This document shows, piece by piece, positions 1 through 8,024 of a DNA stretch of 16,404 bases. The stretch's first letter is position 1, and the number at the start of each line of letters is the position of its first letter. The stretch comes from Galbitalea sp036491035. Lineage in GTDB: Bacteria; Actinomycetota; Actinomycetes; Actinomycetales; Microbacteriaceae. A program made the translations under genes and the position numbers. The stretch spans positions 1-16,404 of the forward strand of contig DASXCU010000162.1 of assembly GCA_036491035.1 (NCBI GenBank), given 5' to 3'. Below the pieces are notes generated by a model. That model saw only the letters and a list, made by a program, of their open reading frames with translations. It did no database searches and had not been told where the DNA came from.

Positions 1-975
1 CCGTACATCAATCGCGACAAGGTGGATGTCAGTGACCTCACGCCTGTCACCAAGAGCTACACGGAGTACAAGGGCAAGCGCTGCGCACTCCCCGCGCTCT
101 CCGACGACTACGCGCTCTACTACAACACCGACATGCTGACGGCCGCCGGGATCTCCGCTCCACCGAAGACGCTCGGCGAACTGGAGACCGATGCGCTCAA
201 GCTGACAACCTATAACCCGGACGGCTCCATCAAGACCCTCGGATTCGACCCGGTCATGGGCTTCTACGAGAACGCTGCGGCGCACTACGCGCCCACCACG
301 GGCGCGAAGTGGCTCGACTCCAGCCAGAAGTCGCTCATCGGCACCGACCCGGGCTGGCCCGAGATCATCAAGTGGCAGACCGCCTTCGTCCAGAAGATCG
401 GCTACGCCAAGCTGAAGGCCTTCAACGCAGCGGCCGGCCAGGAGTTCTCGGCCAGCAACGCGTTCCAAAAGGGCAAGATCGCCATGAACCTTGACGGCGA
501 GTACCGCACCGCGTTCATCGCCGACCAGGCTCCGAAGCTCAAGTACGGCACAGCACCGTTCCCGACCGCGGATGACAAGACTGACCTCTACGGTGGCGGC
601 TACATCACGGGCAACATCGCCGGGATCGCGAAGGGTTCGAAGAACCCGGAGCTGGCGTGGGCGCTGCTCAAGTACCTGACGTTGAACACCGGGGCGGTCG
701 TGAAGATGGCGAACGGGCTCAAGAACGTGCCGCACCTCACGTCGGCGCTCGGCTCCTCCAACCTCGAGGTGAGCTCGCAGTACAAGACGTTCATCGATGT
801 CGCGAACAACCCGAGCTCGCTGACGACGCCGCCCAGCCCGGTTGGCGCCGGCTACCAGACGACGTTCGAACAGTGGTGGGACAAGTACCAGGAGACCGGT
901 ACGGGAAGCATCTCGGACGGGCTGAAGTCGGTCGACAAGCAGATCAACTCGTCGGAAGCCCTGGCTGCTCCGTGA
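1..975 (+). CDS. ABC sugar transporter solute-binding protein (5' partial)
   Basis: The reading frame is open from base 1 to the TGA at 973-975, so the start codon, signal peptide and N-terminal part lie outside the window; 324 residues are visible. The protein looks like a family 1 (CUT1-type) extracellular solute-binding protein: a YNTDML stretch near the visible start, an 'FQKGKIAMNLDGEYR' block typical of the ligand-closing region, and a C-terminal helical tail. Such lipoproteins capture a sugar or oligosaccharide outside the membrane and pass it to the permease pair. The MalF-like gene starts at the GTG overlapping this stop codon, which places it first in the visible operon. The substrate cannot be read from the sequence; the downstream GH4 gene suggests a glycoside or disaccharide. 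Confidence 0.93.
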   Translation, partial: PYINRDKVDVSDLTPVTKSYTEYKGKRCALPALSDDYALYYNTDMLTAAGISAPPKTLGELETDALKLTTYNPDGSIKTLGFDPVMGFYENAAAHYAPTTGAKWLDSSQKSLIGTDPGWPEIIKWQTAFVQKIGYAKLKAFNAAAGQEFSASNAFQKGKIAMNLDGEYRTAFIADQAPKLKYGTAPFPTADDKTDLYGGGYITGNIAGIAKGSKNPELAWALLKYLTLNTGAVVKMANGLKNVPHLTSALGSSNLEVSSQYKTFIDVANNPSSLTTPPSPVGAGYQTTFEQWWDKYQETGTGSISDGLKSVDKQINSSEALAAP

Positions 976-1979
976 CCACTGGGTCTGCCGTTTCCCTTGG
1001 GCGCAACCCGGGGCGGTCCACTTCGGTGGGCCGCCCCGGCCAGAGCCGCGCACGCCGGCGTCGGCTCCTCGTCATCTTCGGGATGCTGGCGCCAGCACTG
1101 CTCGGACTGGTGATCTTCTTCGTCTACCCGCTCATCGCATCCGTTTACTACAGCTTCACCAGCTACAACCTGCTGTCCGACCCGGTCTGGGTTGGGCTGC
1201 GTAACTACCAGTACCTCTTCACCGAAGACCCGAACGTCGGGATCGCGGCCTTCAACACCGCCTGGTTCGTGGTGATCATGGTCCCGGTGAAGCTGGCCTT
1301 CGCCTTCGCGATCGCGGGCCTTCTCGCCCGGGCCCGCCGTTCCAACGGGGTCTGGCGCACGCTGTACTACCTCCCGGCGCTCGTGCCGCCCGTCGCATCC
1401 GTTGTGGCGTTCGTGTTCCTCTTCAACCCCGGCACCGGCCCGGTAAACCTCATCCTTGGCTGGCTCGGCGTGCACCCCGGGCCCCTGTGGTTCAACGACG
1501 CCAACCTCGCCAAGCCGTCCCTGCTGGTTCTCGCCGTGTGGGTGATGGGCGACGTGATGATCATCTTCCTTGCCGGACTGCTGGACGTCCCGCGCGAACT
1601 GTACGAGGCGTCCTCGCTGGATGGCGCAAACGGCCTCCAGAAGCTGCGCTACGTCACGCTTCCCGCTATGGTTCCCGTGCTCGTCTTCTCACTCGTGACC
1701 GGAGTCATCGCCGCACTCCAGTACTTCACCGAGGCCTCGGTCGCGTCCGCAACCGCGGCCGGGCAGGCGACGGTCGGTGGCGGCGGATCGCTGGTCGCCG
1801 GTTATCCGGACCAGTCGCTGCTCACCTACACGCAGTGGCTCTACGAACGAGGGTTCAGCGACTTCCAGCTCGGCTACGCCTCCGCGCTCGCGGTCCTGCT
1901 GTTCGTCGTCGCGTCCCTTGTGCTTGTCTTCCTGCTCCGAAAGGTCAAAGCATTCATGCCAGAGGAGTCGTCACTGTGA
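972..1979 (+). CDS. ABC sugar transporter permease, MalF-like
   Basis: This 335-residue inner-membrane protein belongs to the CUT1 permease family (binding-protein-dependent transport, MalF/UgpA type). A basic cytoplasmic N-terminus (residues 1-31, including RARRRR) is followed by about six hydrophobic segments, the first at about 33-60. The EAA loop that docks with the ATPase is visible at residues 212-235 (EASSLDGAN, then LP). I chose the GTG at 972 because it forms a GTGA overlap with the solute-binding stop codon and gives a normal family length. The frame is open further upstream, but that part is a shadow of the preceding gene. It pairs with the MalG-like gene downstream to form the channel. 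Confidence 0.95.
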   Translation: MTTGSAVSLGRNPGRSTSVGRPGQSRARRRRLLVIFGMLAPALLGLVIFFVYPLIASVYYSFTSYNLLSDPVWVGLRNYQYLFTEDPNVGIAAFNTAWFVVIMVPVKLAFAFAIAGLLARARRSNGVWRTLYYLPALVPPVASVVAFVFLFNPGTGPVNLILGWLGVHPGPLWFNDANLAKPSLLVLAVWVMGDVMIIFLAGLLDVPRELYEASSLDGANGLQKLRYVTLPAMVPVLVFSLVTGVIAALQYFTEASVASATAAGQATVGGGGSLVAGYPDQSLLTYTQWLYERGFSDFQLGYASALAVLLFVVASLVLVFLLRKVKAFMPEESSL

Positions 1980-2848
1980 CTGCGACAATCAGCATTCCGA
2001 CCGTCACGACGCCGAAGCGGCGCCGTGCGCGGAAACCGCTCGCCTGGATTGCCGAACACATCGTGCTCGTCGCCCTGGCGGTGCTCTTCCTCGCACCCGT
2101 CGTGTTCGTCTTCCTGACCTCCGTCATGACGACCAACCAGACGCTCAGCGCGACGATCCTGCCGAATCCCTGGACGTGGAGTAACTACATCGACGCCTTC
2201 GGCAAGGTCCCGCTGCTGCAGTGGTTCGGCAACTCGGCGTACTACGCCGTGAGCTCGACCGTGCTCATGCTGCTGTCGTCGATCCCGGCCGCGTATGTGC
2301 TCTCACGCATCCGTTTCCGTGGCGCAAGCATCATCTTCGTTGCGATCATCGCGGCGATGCTCCTGCCCCCGCAGGTGACCGCGGTCCCCGTTTACGTGAT
2401 GTGGTCCAAGCTGGGCCTGACCGGCTCGCTGCTGCCCCTCATCCTGCCGAACGCTCTGGGCGACGCGTTTTCGATCTTTCTGCTGCGCCAGTTCTTCCTC
2501 ACCATCCCGAAGGAATACTCGGATGCGGCCCGCATCGACGGCAACGGCGAGTGGGGTGTGCTCACCCGGGTCATCCTCCCGATGGCGAAGCCGGGAATTG
2601 CGGCGACCGCGATCTTCATGTTCTTCTCGTCCTGGAACGACTACTACGGCCCCCTGCTCTACACGTCGGAGAACCCGCAGTGGTGGCCAGTTGCCTACGG
2701 TCTCGCGACTTTCCGTAGTGTGCACGGAACCAACTGGGGACTCACCATGGCCATCACGATGCTCGTGCTCGTGCCGGTAGTGATCATCTTCTTCTTCGCG
2801 CAGAAGGTCTTCGTCGAAGGAATCACTCTGACAGGAGTCAAAGGCTAA
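1976..2848 (+). CDS. ABC sugar transporter permease, MalG-like
   Basis: This 290-residue protein is the second CUT1 permease subunit (MalG/UgpE type). It has a basic N-terminal tail (KRRRARK at 14-20), a first membrane segment at about 28-50, and further hydrophobic segments to the C-terminal 'QKVFVEGITLTGVKG', an ending typical of MalG proteins. The EAA motif is at residues 181-206 (YSDAARIDG, then LP). The GTG start at 1976 overlaps the upstream TGA in a GTGA arrangement, and an AGAGGAG ribosome-binding site sits eight bases upstream. Translational coupling with the MalF-like gene is likely. No ATP-binding subunit follows. Confidence 0.95.
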   Translation: MTATISIPTVTTPKRRRARKPLAWIAEHIVLVALAVLFLAPVVFVFLTSVMTTNQTLSATILPNPWTWSNYIDAFGKVPLLQWFGNSAYYAVSSTVLMLLSSIPAAYVLSRIRFRGASIIFVAIIAAMLLPPQVTAVPVYVMWSKLGLTGSLLPLILPNALGDAFSIFLLRQFFLTIPKEYSDAARIDGNGEWGVLTRVILPMAKPGIAATAIFMFFSSWNDYYGPLLYTSENPQWWPVAYGLATFRSVHGTNWGLTMAITMLVLVPVVIIFFFAQKVFVEGITLTGVKG

Positions 2849-2850
2849 GC

Positions 2851-4107
2851 ATGAAACTCACGATCGTTGGTGGAGGCTCCACCTACACCCCCGAGCTGAT
2901 GGACGGATTCGCGCGCCTGCGCGAACTCCTGCCGATCGAGGACGTCTGGCTCGTTGACCCGGACGAGACCCGGCTCGCGCTGGTCTCCGGTGTCTCGCGC
3001 CGCATGCTCGCGCGCGCCGGTCATCCCGCGACGGTGCACGCGACGACGGATCTCGTCGCCGGTGTCTCGGATGCGGACGCGGTGCTCTTCCAGCTTCGGG
3101 TCGGCGGACAGGATGCGCGGCGCGGTGACGAGACGTGGCCGCACGAGGTCGGCTGCATCGGCCAGGAGACGACCGGCCCCGGCGGATTCGCGAAGGCACT
3201 CCGAACGGTTCCCGTCGTGCTGAATGTGGCCGAGGTCGTTCGAAAGCACGCGAAGCCGAACGCCTGGATCGTGGACTTCACCAATCCGGTCGGCATCGTG
3301 ACGCGCGCGCTCCTTCAGGCGGGCCACCGTGCGGTCGGCCTCTGCAACGTCGCCATCGGGTTCCAGCGCCAGTTCGCCGGAGTCTTCGGTGTCGATCCGG
3401 CTCGGGTGAGCCTCGGTCACGTCGGCCTCAACCACCTCACGTGGGAACGCAACGTCTGGGTGGACGGCGTCGACCGCCTGCCGGAGCTGTTCGACCGCGT
3501 CGGCGAGCTGGCCGACGACGTCGAGCTGCCGGTTCACCTGCTCGAGCTGCTCGGTGTCGTCCCGTCGTACTACCTGCGCTACTACTACGCTCACGACGAG
3601 GTGCTGCACGAACAGCTGGGCGCACCAACCCGTGCGGACGAGGTGCAGGAGGTGGAACGGATGCTGCTCGAGAAATATGCGGACGAGTCCGTCGACACCA
3701 AACCCGAGGAGCTCAGCAAGCGCGGCGGTGCGTTCTACTCGGAGGCCGCGGTTGATCTGCTGGCATCGCTCATCTCCGATCGGGGCGACGTACAGGTCGT
3801 GAACCTGCGCAACGACGGCATCCTGCCGTTCCTGCCCGACGACCATGTCATCGAGGTGCCGGCCACCGTCGGCGCCGGCGGGGTCAGGGCCGTCCCGGTC
3901 GCGCCGCTCGACGATGACATCCGTGGACTCATCAGCGCCGTCGCCGGCTACGAACGACTCGCGCTCGACGCCGCCATTCACGGCGGCCGCGACCGTGTGC
4001 TGCTGGCCATGCAGGCGCATCCCCTGGTGTTGCAGTACGAGCGCGCGGACAAGCTGACCGACCTGCTGCTGGCCAACAACCGGGAGCACCTCGCGTGGGC
4101 GAAGTGA
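2851..4107 (+). CDS. GH4 glycosidase, probable 6-phospho-beta-glucosidase
   Basis: The 418-residue cytosolic protein is a glycoside hydrolase family 4 member. These enzymes need NAD+ and a divalent metal and cleave by a redox elimination mechanism. The N-terminal nucleotide-binding motif is at residues 6-16 (VGGGSTYTPEL). The metal site is recognisable as C165 in GLCNVAIG and H195 in GLNHL, and 'FTNPVGIVTRAL' lies at 143-153. The run from RVGGQDARRGDE at 83 to QETTGPGGF at 105-113 is typical of the 6-phospho-beta-glucosidase branch (CelF/BglT) rather than the alpha-glucosidase or alpha-galactosidase branches. It starts two bases after the permease stop with AGGAG at 2833-2837. The substrate is inferred; family members acting on 6-phospho sugars need a prior phosphorylation. 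Confidence 0.92.
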   Translation: MKLTIVGGGSTYTPELMDGFARLRELLPIEDVWLVDPDETRLALVSGVSRRMLARAGHPATVHATTDLVAGVSDADAVLFQLRVGGQDARRGDETWPHEVGCIGQETTGPGGFAKALRTVPVVLNVAEVVRKHAKPNAWIVDFTNPVGIVTRALLQAGHRAVGLCNVAIGFQRQFAGVFGVDPARVSLGHVGLNHLTWERNVWVDGVDRLPELFDRVGELADDVELPVHLLELLGVVPSYYLRYYYAHDEVLHEQLGAPTRADEVQEVERMLLEKYADESVDTKPEELSKRGGAFYSEAAVDLLASLISDRGDVQVVNLRNDGILPFLPDDHVIEVPATVGAGGVRAVPVAPLDDDIRGLISAVAGYERLALDAAIHGGRDRVLLAMQAHPLVLQYERADKLTDLLLANNREHLAWAK

Positions 4108-5084
4108 GTGTCCCCGTTGTCGTGGCGATCGACGGCGGCGGTTCGAAGACGGATGCCGTCGCGGTGGGTCTCGACGGTGCCGTGTTCGGGCGAGCGTCCG
4201 GTCCGGGCACCAGCCCGCACTTCGTCGGGGTGGATGCCGCGGTCGAGCAGATCGACGCGCTGGTACGGGAGGCTGCAGGCCCGCATCCGATCGTCCAGGC
4301 GAATGTCTACCTGTCCGGACTCGACCTTCCGAGCGAGGTGGAGACGTTCTCCGAGGCGCTTGGCGGCGTGCCGTGGGCAAACGCGACGACCGTGGTGGAG
4401 AACGATCTCTATGCGCTCCTGCGCAGCGGAACTTCTGCTACGGATGCGGTCGCCGTGGTCTGCGGTTCGGGCATCAATGCGCTCGGTCGACGAGCGGATG
4501 GGCGGACCGCGCGATTCGCTTCGCTCGGCGTCATCTCCGGTGACTGGGGCGGCGGGACGGGCCTCGGCGAGGCCGCGATCTGGCACGCTGCACGTGGCGC
4601 CGACCTGCGGGGCCAAGCGACGTCGCTGACCGTCGCTATCCCCGCGGCCTTCGGACTGGCGACCGTCGCGGACGTGACGAACGGACTCCACCTCGGATCC
4701 ATCGAGTACGGCGATCTCGGACGGCTCTCGCCCGTCGTCTTCGAACACTCGGATGCGGGCGACACCATCGCCGGCGAACTGGTCGACCGGCAGGGACAGG
4801 AGATCGCGATTATGGCGATCTCCTGCCTCGAGCGTCTCGAACTGCTCGAGAACCTCACGCCCGTCGTTCTCGGGGGCGGCGTGGTCGCCGGACGAAATCC
4901 GCGACTGTGGACCGCGATCGAGACGGAGTTCGCCGCGCGTGCTCCGCGGGCCGAACTCATCCACGTGTCTGCCCGTCCGCTGATGGGCGCGGCGCTTCTC
5001 GCCCTGGAAAGTGCCGGGGCGCCGCAGGAGAGCCTCGACCGGACCGAACGCGAACTGTCGGGACGAGCCAGCGTCGCGAGTTAG
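4095..5084 (+). CDS. BadF/BadG-type sugar kinase (N-acetylglucosamine kinase-like)
   Basis: This 329-residue ASKHA-fold kinase belongs to the BadF/BadG/BcrA/BcrD ATPase family, which includes eukaryotic-type N-acetylglucosamine kinases. Visible motifs are the phosphate-1 loop DGGGSKTD (residues 13-20), VCGSG before the domain hinge, GDWGGGTGLGEAA, and LGGGV in the adenosine region. It probably phosphorylates a sugar brought in by the upstream ABC transporter, either the intact glycoside before GH4 cleavage or a released monosaccharide. I chose the GTG at 4095 because GGAG lies eight bases upstream; it overlaps the GH4 gene by 13 bases. The in-frame GTG at 4104 gives the GTGA overlap used elsewhere in the operon and is a credible alternative (326 residues). 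The stop overlaps the convergent MFS gene by four bases. Confidence 0.9.
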   Translation: MGEVSVPVVVAIDGGGSKTDAVAVGLDGAVFGRASGPGTSPHFVGVDAAVEQIDALVREAAGPHPIVQANVYLSGLDLPSEVETFSEALGGVPWANATTVVENDLYALLRSGTSATDAVAVVCGSGINALGRRADGRTARFASLGVISGDWGGGTGLGEAAIWHAARGADLRGQATSLTVAIPAAFGLATVADVTNGLHLGSIEYGDLGRLSPVVFEHSDAGDTIAGELVDRQGQEIAIMAISCLERLELLENLTPVVLGGGVVAGRNPRLWTAIETEFAARAPRAELIHVSARPLMGAALLALESAGAPQESLDRTERELSGRASVAS

Positions 5085-6478
5085 TCGGTGGTTTCGACCT
5101 TCGGAGCTGTCTTGGCATGGTTCTGGATGCCGATGAGCGAGACGATCCCGCCGAGCACAAGCAGCACAGCCGTCAGGATCAGCGTGCGGTGGAATCCGTC
5201 GACATCGATGTGCGGCCCGATGACCAGCCCGAGGAACGCGATCGCGACGAGTCCCGCGACCCGGCTGACCGCGTTATTGATGGCAGAACCGATTCCGGCC
5301 TGGGATTCGGAGATCGCGCCGAGGATGGTCGATGTGAGTGGTGCGACAGTGAACGACAGACCGATCGCGAACAGCAGGATGCCGGGCAGAAGCTCGGTCC
5401 AGTAGTTCACGTGCGTCCCGGCGCTCAGCATCAGCAGGTAACCCACGCCGCCGATAATCGGACCTGCGCCCATGAACAGCCGGGGGCCGTACTTACCGGA
5501 CAGCGAGCCCGCCCAGGACGACAGCGCGATGTTGAGGATGCCCATCGGCAGGGTGGCGAGCGCGGCGAGCGTCGCCGGGAACCCGGCCACCTGCTGCAGG
5601 AAGACCGAGATGATAAATCCGCCGATCGACAGCGCGGCGTAGACAAGGGCGGTCGACACATTGCCGATCCGGAAGTTGCGAACGTTGAACAGGCTGAGCG
5701 GCATGAGCGGCTGCTTTGCGAGCTTCTCTCGCACCAGGAATCCCGCGAAGCACAGGATCCCGAGGATGAACGGCAGCAGGATGAGCGGGCTCCCCCAGCC
5801 GTAGTGGCCCTGCTCGATGAGCGCATAGACCGGGCCGCCGAGCCCGAGCACGCAGAGCACGGCGCCGAGATAGTCGATGCTCATTCCGGGCTTGCGGACA
5901 TCCTTCTGTCGAAGGAGGAACAGCAGCACGAGGGTGACCGCGATCGGGATGACGTTGATGACGAAGACCCAGCGCCAGCCGATGGTGTCGACGATCACGC
6001 CGCCGAGTGTCGGCCCGGCCAGGAACGCCACCGTCGTGCCGGCCGTCCAGCGGCCGATCGCCTTCGAGCGGGCCGCGCCATCGAACGTCGAGGTGATGAG
6101 GGCGAGGGAGCTCGGCACCAGCAGCGCCCCCGCGATTCCCTGTAGCCCGCGACCGACGATCAGCATCTCCGGGTTGATGGCGACGGCGCAGAGCAGGGAA
6201 GTCACGCCGAATCCGATGAGACCGATCCGCAGGATGACGATGCGACCCAGCAGGTCCGACAGCGAGCCGGCGAGCAGGATGAGCGCGCCGAGCGTGATCA
6301 GGTACGCATCCACGACCCACTGCTGGGTCGCGAGGCCGCCGTGAAGCTCGCGCTCGATGGCGGGGAGCGCAACGTTGATGACGCTGCCGTCGAGGAACGA
6401 CACGAACGATGCGAGGATCGCGATCCAGAGAACGAGCGACTGGGTTCTGGCGGCGTTCGCACCCGCGGTGGTGGTCAT
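5081..6478 (-). CDS. MFS transporter, DHA2-type (14-TM drug exporter family)
   Basis: The 465-residue integral membrane protein belongs to the major facilitator superfamily, DHA2 (EmrB/QacA-like) drug:H+ antiporter group. The first membrane helix carries the family signature LDGSVINVALPAIEREL (residues 29-45). Motif A appears as GSLSDLLGR (71-79) and motif B as GRGLQGIAGALLVPSSLAL (109-127). Many further hydrophobic segments continue to the C-terminus, consistent with 14 helices. I start at the ATG at 6478; the frame is open 47 codons further upstream, but that stretch reads through the end of the lipase gene and is not membrane-protein-like. The ribosome-binding site is weak. The gene begins 25 bases after the lipase-like gene, so it is probably its operon partner. 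The exported compound is unknown. Confidence 0.92.
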   Translation of the reverse strand: MTTTAGANAARTQSLVLWIAILASFVSFLDGSVINVALPAIERELHGGLATQQWVVDAYLITLGALILLAGSLSDLLGRIVILRIGLIGFGVTSLLCAVAINPEMLIVGRGLQGIAGALLVPSSLALITSTFDGAARSKAIGRWTAGTTVAFLAGPTLGGVIVDTIGWRWVFVINVIPIAVTLVLLFLLRQKDVRKPGMSIDYLGAVLCVLGLGGPVYALIEQGHYGWGSPLILLPFILGILCFAGFLVREKLAKQPLMPLSLFNVRNFRIGNVSTALVYAALSIGGFIISVFLQQVAGFPATLAALATLPMGILNIALSSWAGSLSGKYGPRLFMGAGPIIGGVGYLLMLSAGTHVNYWTELLPGILLFAIGLSFTVAPLTSTILGAISESQAGIGSAINNAVSRVAGLVAIAFLGLVIGPHIDVDGFHRTLILTAVLLVLGGIVSLIGIQNHAKTAPKVETTD

Positions 6479-6503
6479 GTTCTCAGTAAACCGTAAGCCG
6501 GCG

Positions 6504-7175
6504 TTAGGAGTCCGTAACTGCACGTTCGACGGCGCCGAGCAGGTCGGGGCGGTCCAGAATTCGAAAGTGGCCCGGCACCGGCAGCTCGATGTTCGTGGCT
6601 CCCTCGAGGTGGCTGCCATTCGGCACGATCGGATCCCAGGAGGCGTAGATCGAGGTGATCCGGCTGTTCACAGCGGCGTTGCTCGCCAGAGTCACGATGG
6701 TCTCGTGGGTCGGGACGAACTCTCGCAGCGTCCGGATCGGGATCAGATGCGCGTAGTCCGAGCCGCCGAAGGGACTGTTGATCGCGACCATCGGCCCGAT
6801 CCGCGAGCCACGATCATCCGCCACCATGAGCGTCTTTCCGATCAGCCCACCCTTGCTGTGCGCCACGATCGCGACATCGGTGAGGCCCTCGCGCTCGAGG
6901 TAGTCGCCCGCGAGCGCCGCCATCTCGGCGATGGGACGGATGTTTCGACCGAACTCCGGAACGACGTGCACCGGATGGCCAATCGCGTGCAGGTGCCTGG
7001 CCACCGCCTCGAGGAAGTGCCACGTTTCGTAGACGCCCGGCAGCACCAGCACGGGTCGTCGATCTCCGGTCCGGTAGCGGCCCGGATCCGAGTGCCGAAG
7101 GGCGCCGATGCGCACCCGATAGGCCCAGGCGTAGTCGACGATGCGGGTCGAGATGTGCCGCTGAAAGACGTTCAT
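6504..7175 (-). CDS. Lipase-like alpha/beta hydrolase
   Basis: This 223-residue protein has the layout of a small triacylglycerol-lipase/esterase-type alpha/beta hydrolase. A strand plus 'VLVLPGVYETW' (42-52) forms the oxyanion region, the nucleophile elbow is AHSKGG with S107, and the likely triad partners are D181 (YASWDPIVPNG) and H203 (PVPGHFRIL). The first Gly of the usual GxSxG is Ala here, a variation seen in lipase families. No signal peptide is visible, so a cytosolic or membrane-associated location is inferred. The ATG at 7175 overlaps the stop of the upstream hydrolase gene (ATGA), indicating translational coupling. The natural ester substrate is unknown. Confidence 0.85.
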   Translation of the reverse strand: MNVFQRHISTRIVDYAWAYRVRIGALRHSDPGRYRTGDRRPVLVLPGVYETWHFLEAVARHLHAIGHPVHVVPEFGRNIRPIAEMAALAGDYLEREGLTDVAIVAHSKGGLIGKTLMVADDRGSRIGPMVAINSPFGGSDYAHLIPIRTLREFVPTHETIVTLASNAAVNSRITSIYASWDPIVPNGSHLEGATNIELPVPGHFRILDRPDLLGAVERAVTDS

Positions 7176-7993
7176 GCGTGCGCGTGATTTGCGATGAAGG
7201 CCGCGACCTTCGGTGGATCCGTGTACATGATCACGTGCGGACCCGGCACCTCCGCGTAGCTGCCGTCCTTCAACAGTTCGGCCACTCGCCTCGACCACGG
7301 CGCCGGGCTGATGCAGTCGCGGTCTCCCCGAATGACGAGGCCCTTCACGTCGAGAAGCGGCAGCCGGTCCTCGATGCGATCGGCGAGCAGGTGCTTCGTC
7401 TGCTTCAGGAAGTACGGGATGCCGCAGCGGAAGAAGTAGTCGACCGACACGATCGCGTTCACCTCCGGTGGCTCACGGGTGAGGATGTCGCGCATCAGGC
7501 GGCCGGTCGCGTGCCAGAATCCGCGGGCGACCGGATCCATGGTGGGGGCGAGGAGGACGATACGGTCGGTGACCTCCGGGTGCTCGTACACAAGCTGGGT
7601 CACGACCTGCGTACCCATCGAGTGTCCGACCAGCACGGGATTCTCGATGCCCTCCGCCTCGAGGTGACGCGCCAGCACCCCGGCGTGATCGGCGATCGAG
7701 ACATCGCGGTGCGGATTCGGCGCCGAACCGTACCCCGGAAGGTCGACGAGGTACGCCGTGCCGTATTTGGCGAGCTGCGCGGCCGAGGGGTGGAAATAAC
7801 GCGAGGAGACGCCGATGCCGTGGACGAGCACGAATGGTCGGCCGCCGACCGGCGCTCCGACGACGGGCGGGAAGCGACGGACCACGACCGCGAGGTCGTC
7901 GTACAGGATGCGGCTCGTGAAGTACTGCGCGTCGCCCTCCCGACCGGTCGGGTATTCGGACTCGGCCCGTGAGCTCATCCTCTGCCGCGCCAT
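7172..7993 (-). CDS. Alpha/beta-fold hydrolase
   Basis: The 273-residue protein is a classical alpha/beta hydrolase: oxyanion motif VLVHGIG (residues 55-61), DLPGYGSA (84-91), nucleophile elbow VGHSMGTQ with S125, acid residue D224 or D226 in 'IRGDRDCISP', and histidine H253 in VPGPHV. The cap region (about 150-215) is short and helical. Substrates cannot be inferred. The start is uncertain: I use the ATG at 7993, where GGAG is only two bases away but a CATACT -10-like box would allow a leaderless message; the in-frame ATG at 7978 would give 268 residues. The frame extends much further upstream only as a shadow of the divergent oxidase gene. It is the first gene of a three-gene minus-strand unit. 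Confidence 0.88.
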   Translation of the reverse strand: MARQRMSSRAESEYPTGREGDAQYFTSRILYDDLAVVVRRFPPVVGAPVGGRPFVLVHGIGVSSRYFHPSAAQLAKYGTAYLVDLPGYGSAPNPHRDVSIADHAGVLARHLEAEGIENPVLVGHSMGTQVVTQLVYEHPEVTDRIVLLAPTMDPVARGFWHATGRLMRDILTREPPEVNAIVSVDYFFRCGIPYFLKQTKHLLADRIEDRLPLLDVKGLVIRGDRDCISPAPWSRRVAELLKDGSYAEVPGPHVIMYTDPPKVAAFIANHAHA

Positions 7994-8024
7994 CTCTCCA
8001 GTATGGACGCAGCAGAATAGAGGC
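7994..8024. promoter_or_regulatory. Compact 31-bp divergent promoter gap
   Basis: Only 31 bases separate the ATG of the minus-strand hydrolase from the ATG of the plus-strand oxidase. On the minus strand CATACT (8005 down to 8000) sits seven bases before the ATG at 7993. On the plus strand CAGAAT (8013-8018) sits seven bases before the ATG at 8025. Both placements would put the transcription start at or next to the start codon, as in the leaderless mRNAs common in actinobacteria. No convincing -35 boxes are visible, so this is a suggestion rather than a firm call. Confidence 0.4.

Noticed and set aside
2845..4380. A 511-codon open frame on the minus strand across the GH4 gene
   Set aside because: It is antisense to a clear GH4 gene, is very rich in Arg, His and Asp, and shows no family motif; it results from the GC-rich codon pattern.
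4907..6145. A 412-codon plus-strand open frame opposite the MFS gene
   Set aside because: The low-complexity Arg/Asp/Glu composition mirrors the MFS coding strand; the MFS motifs are unmistakable.
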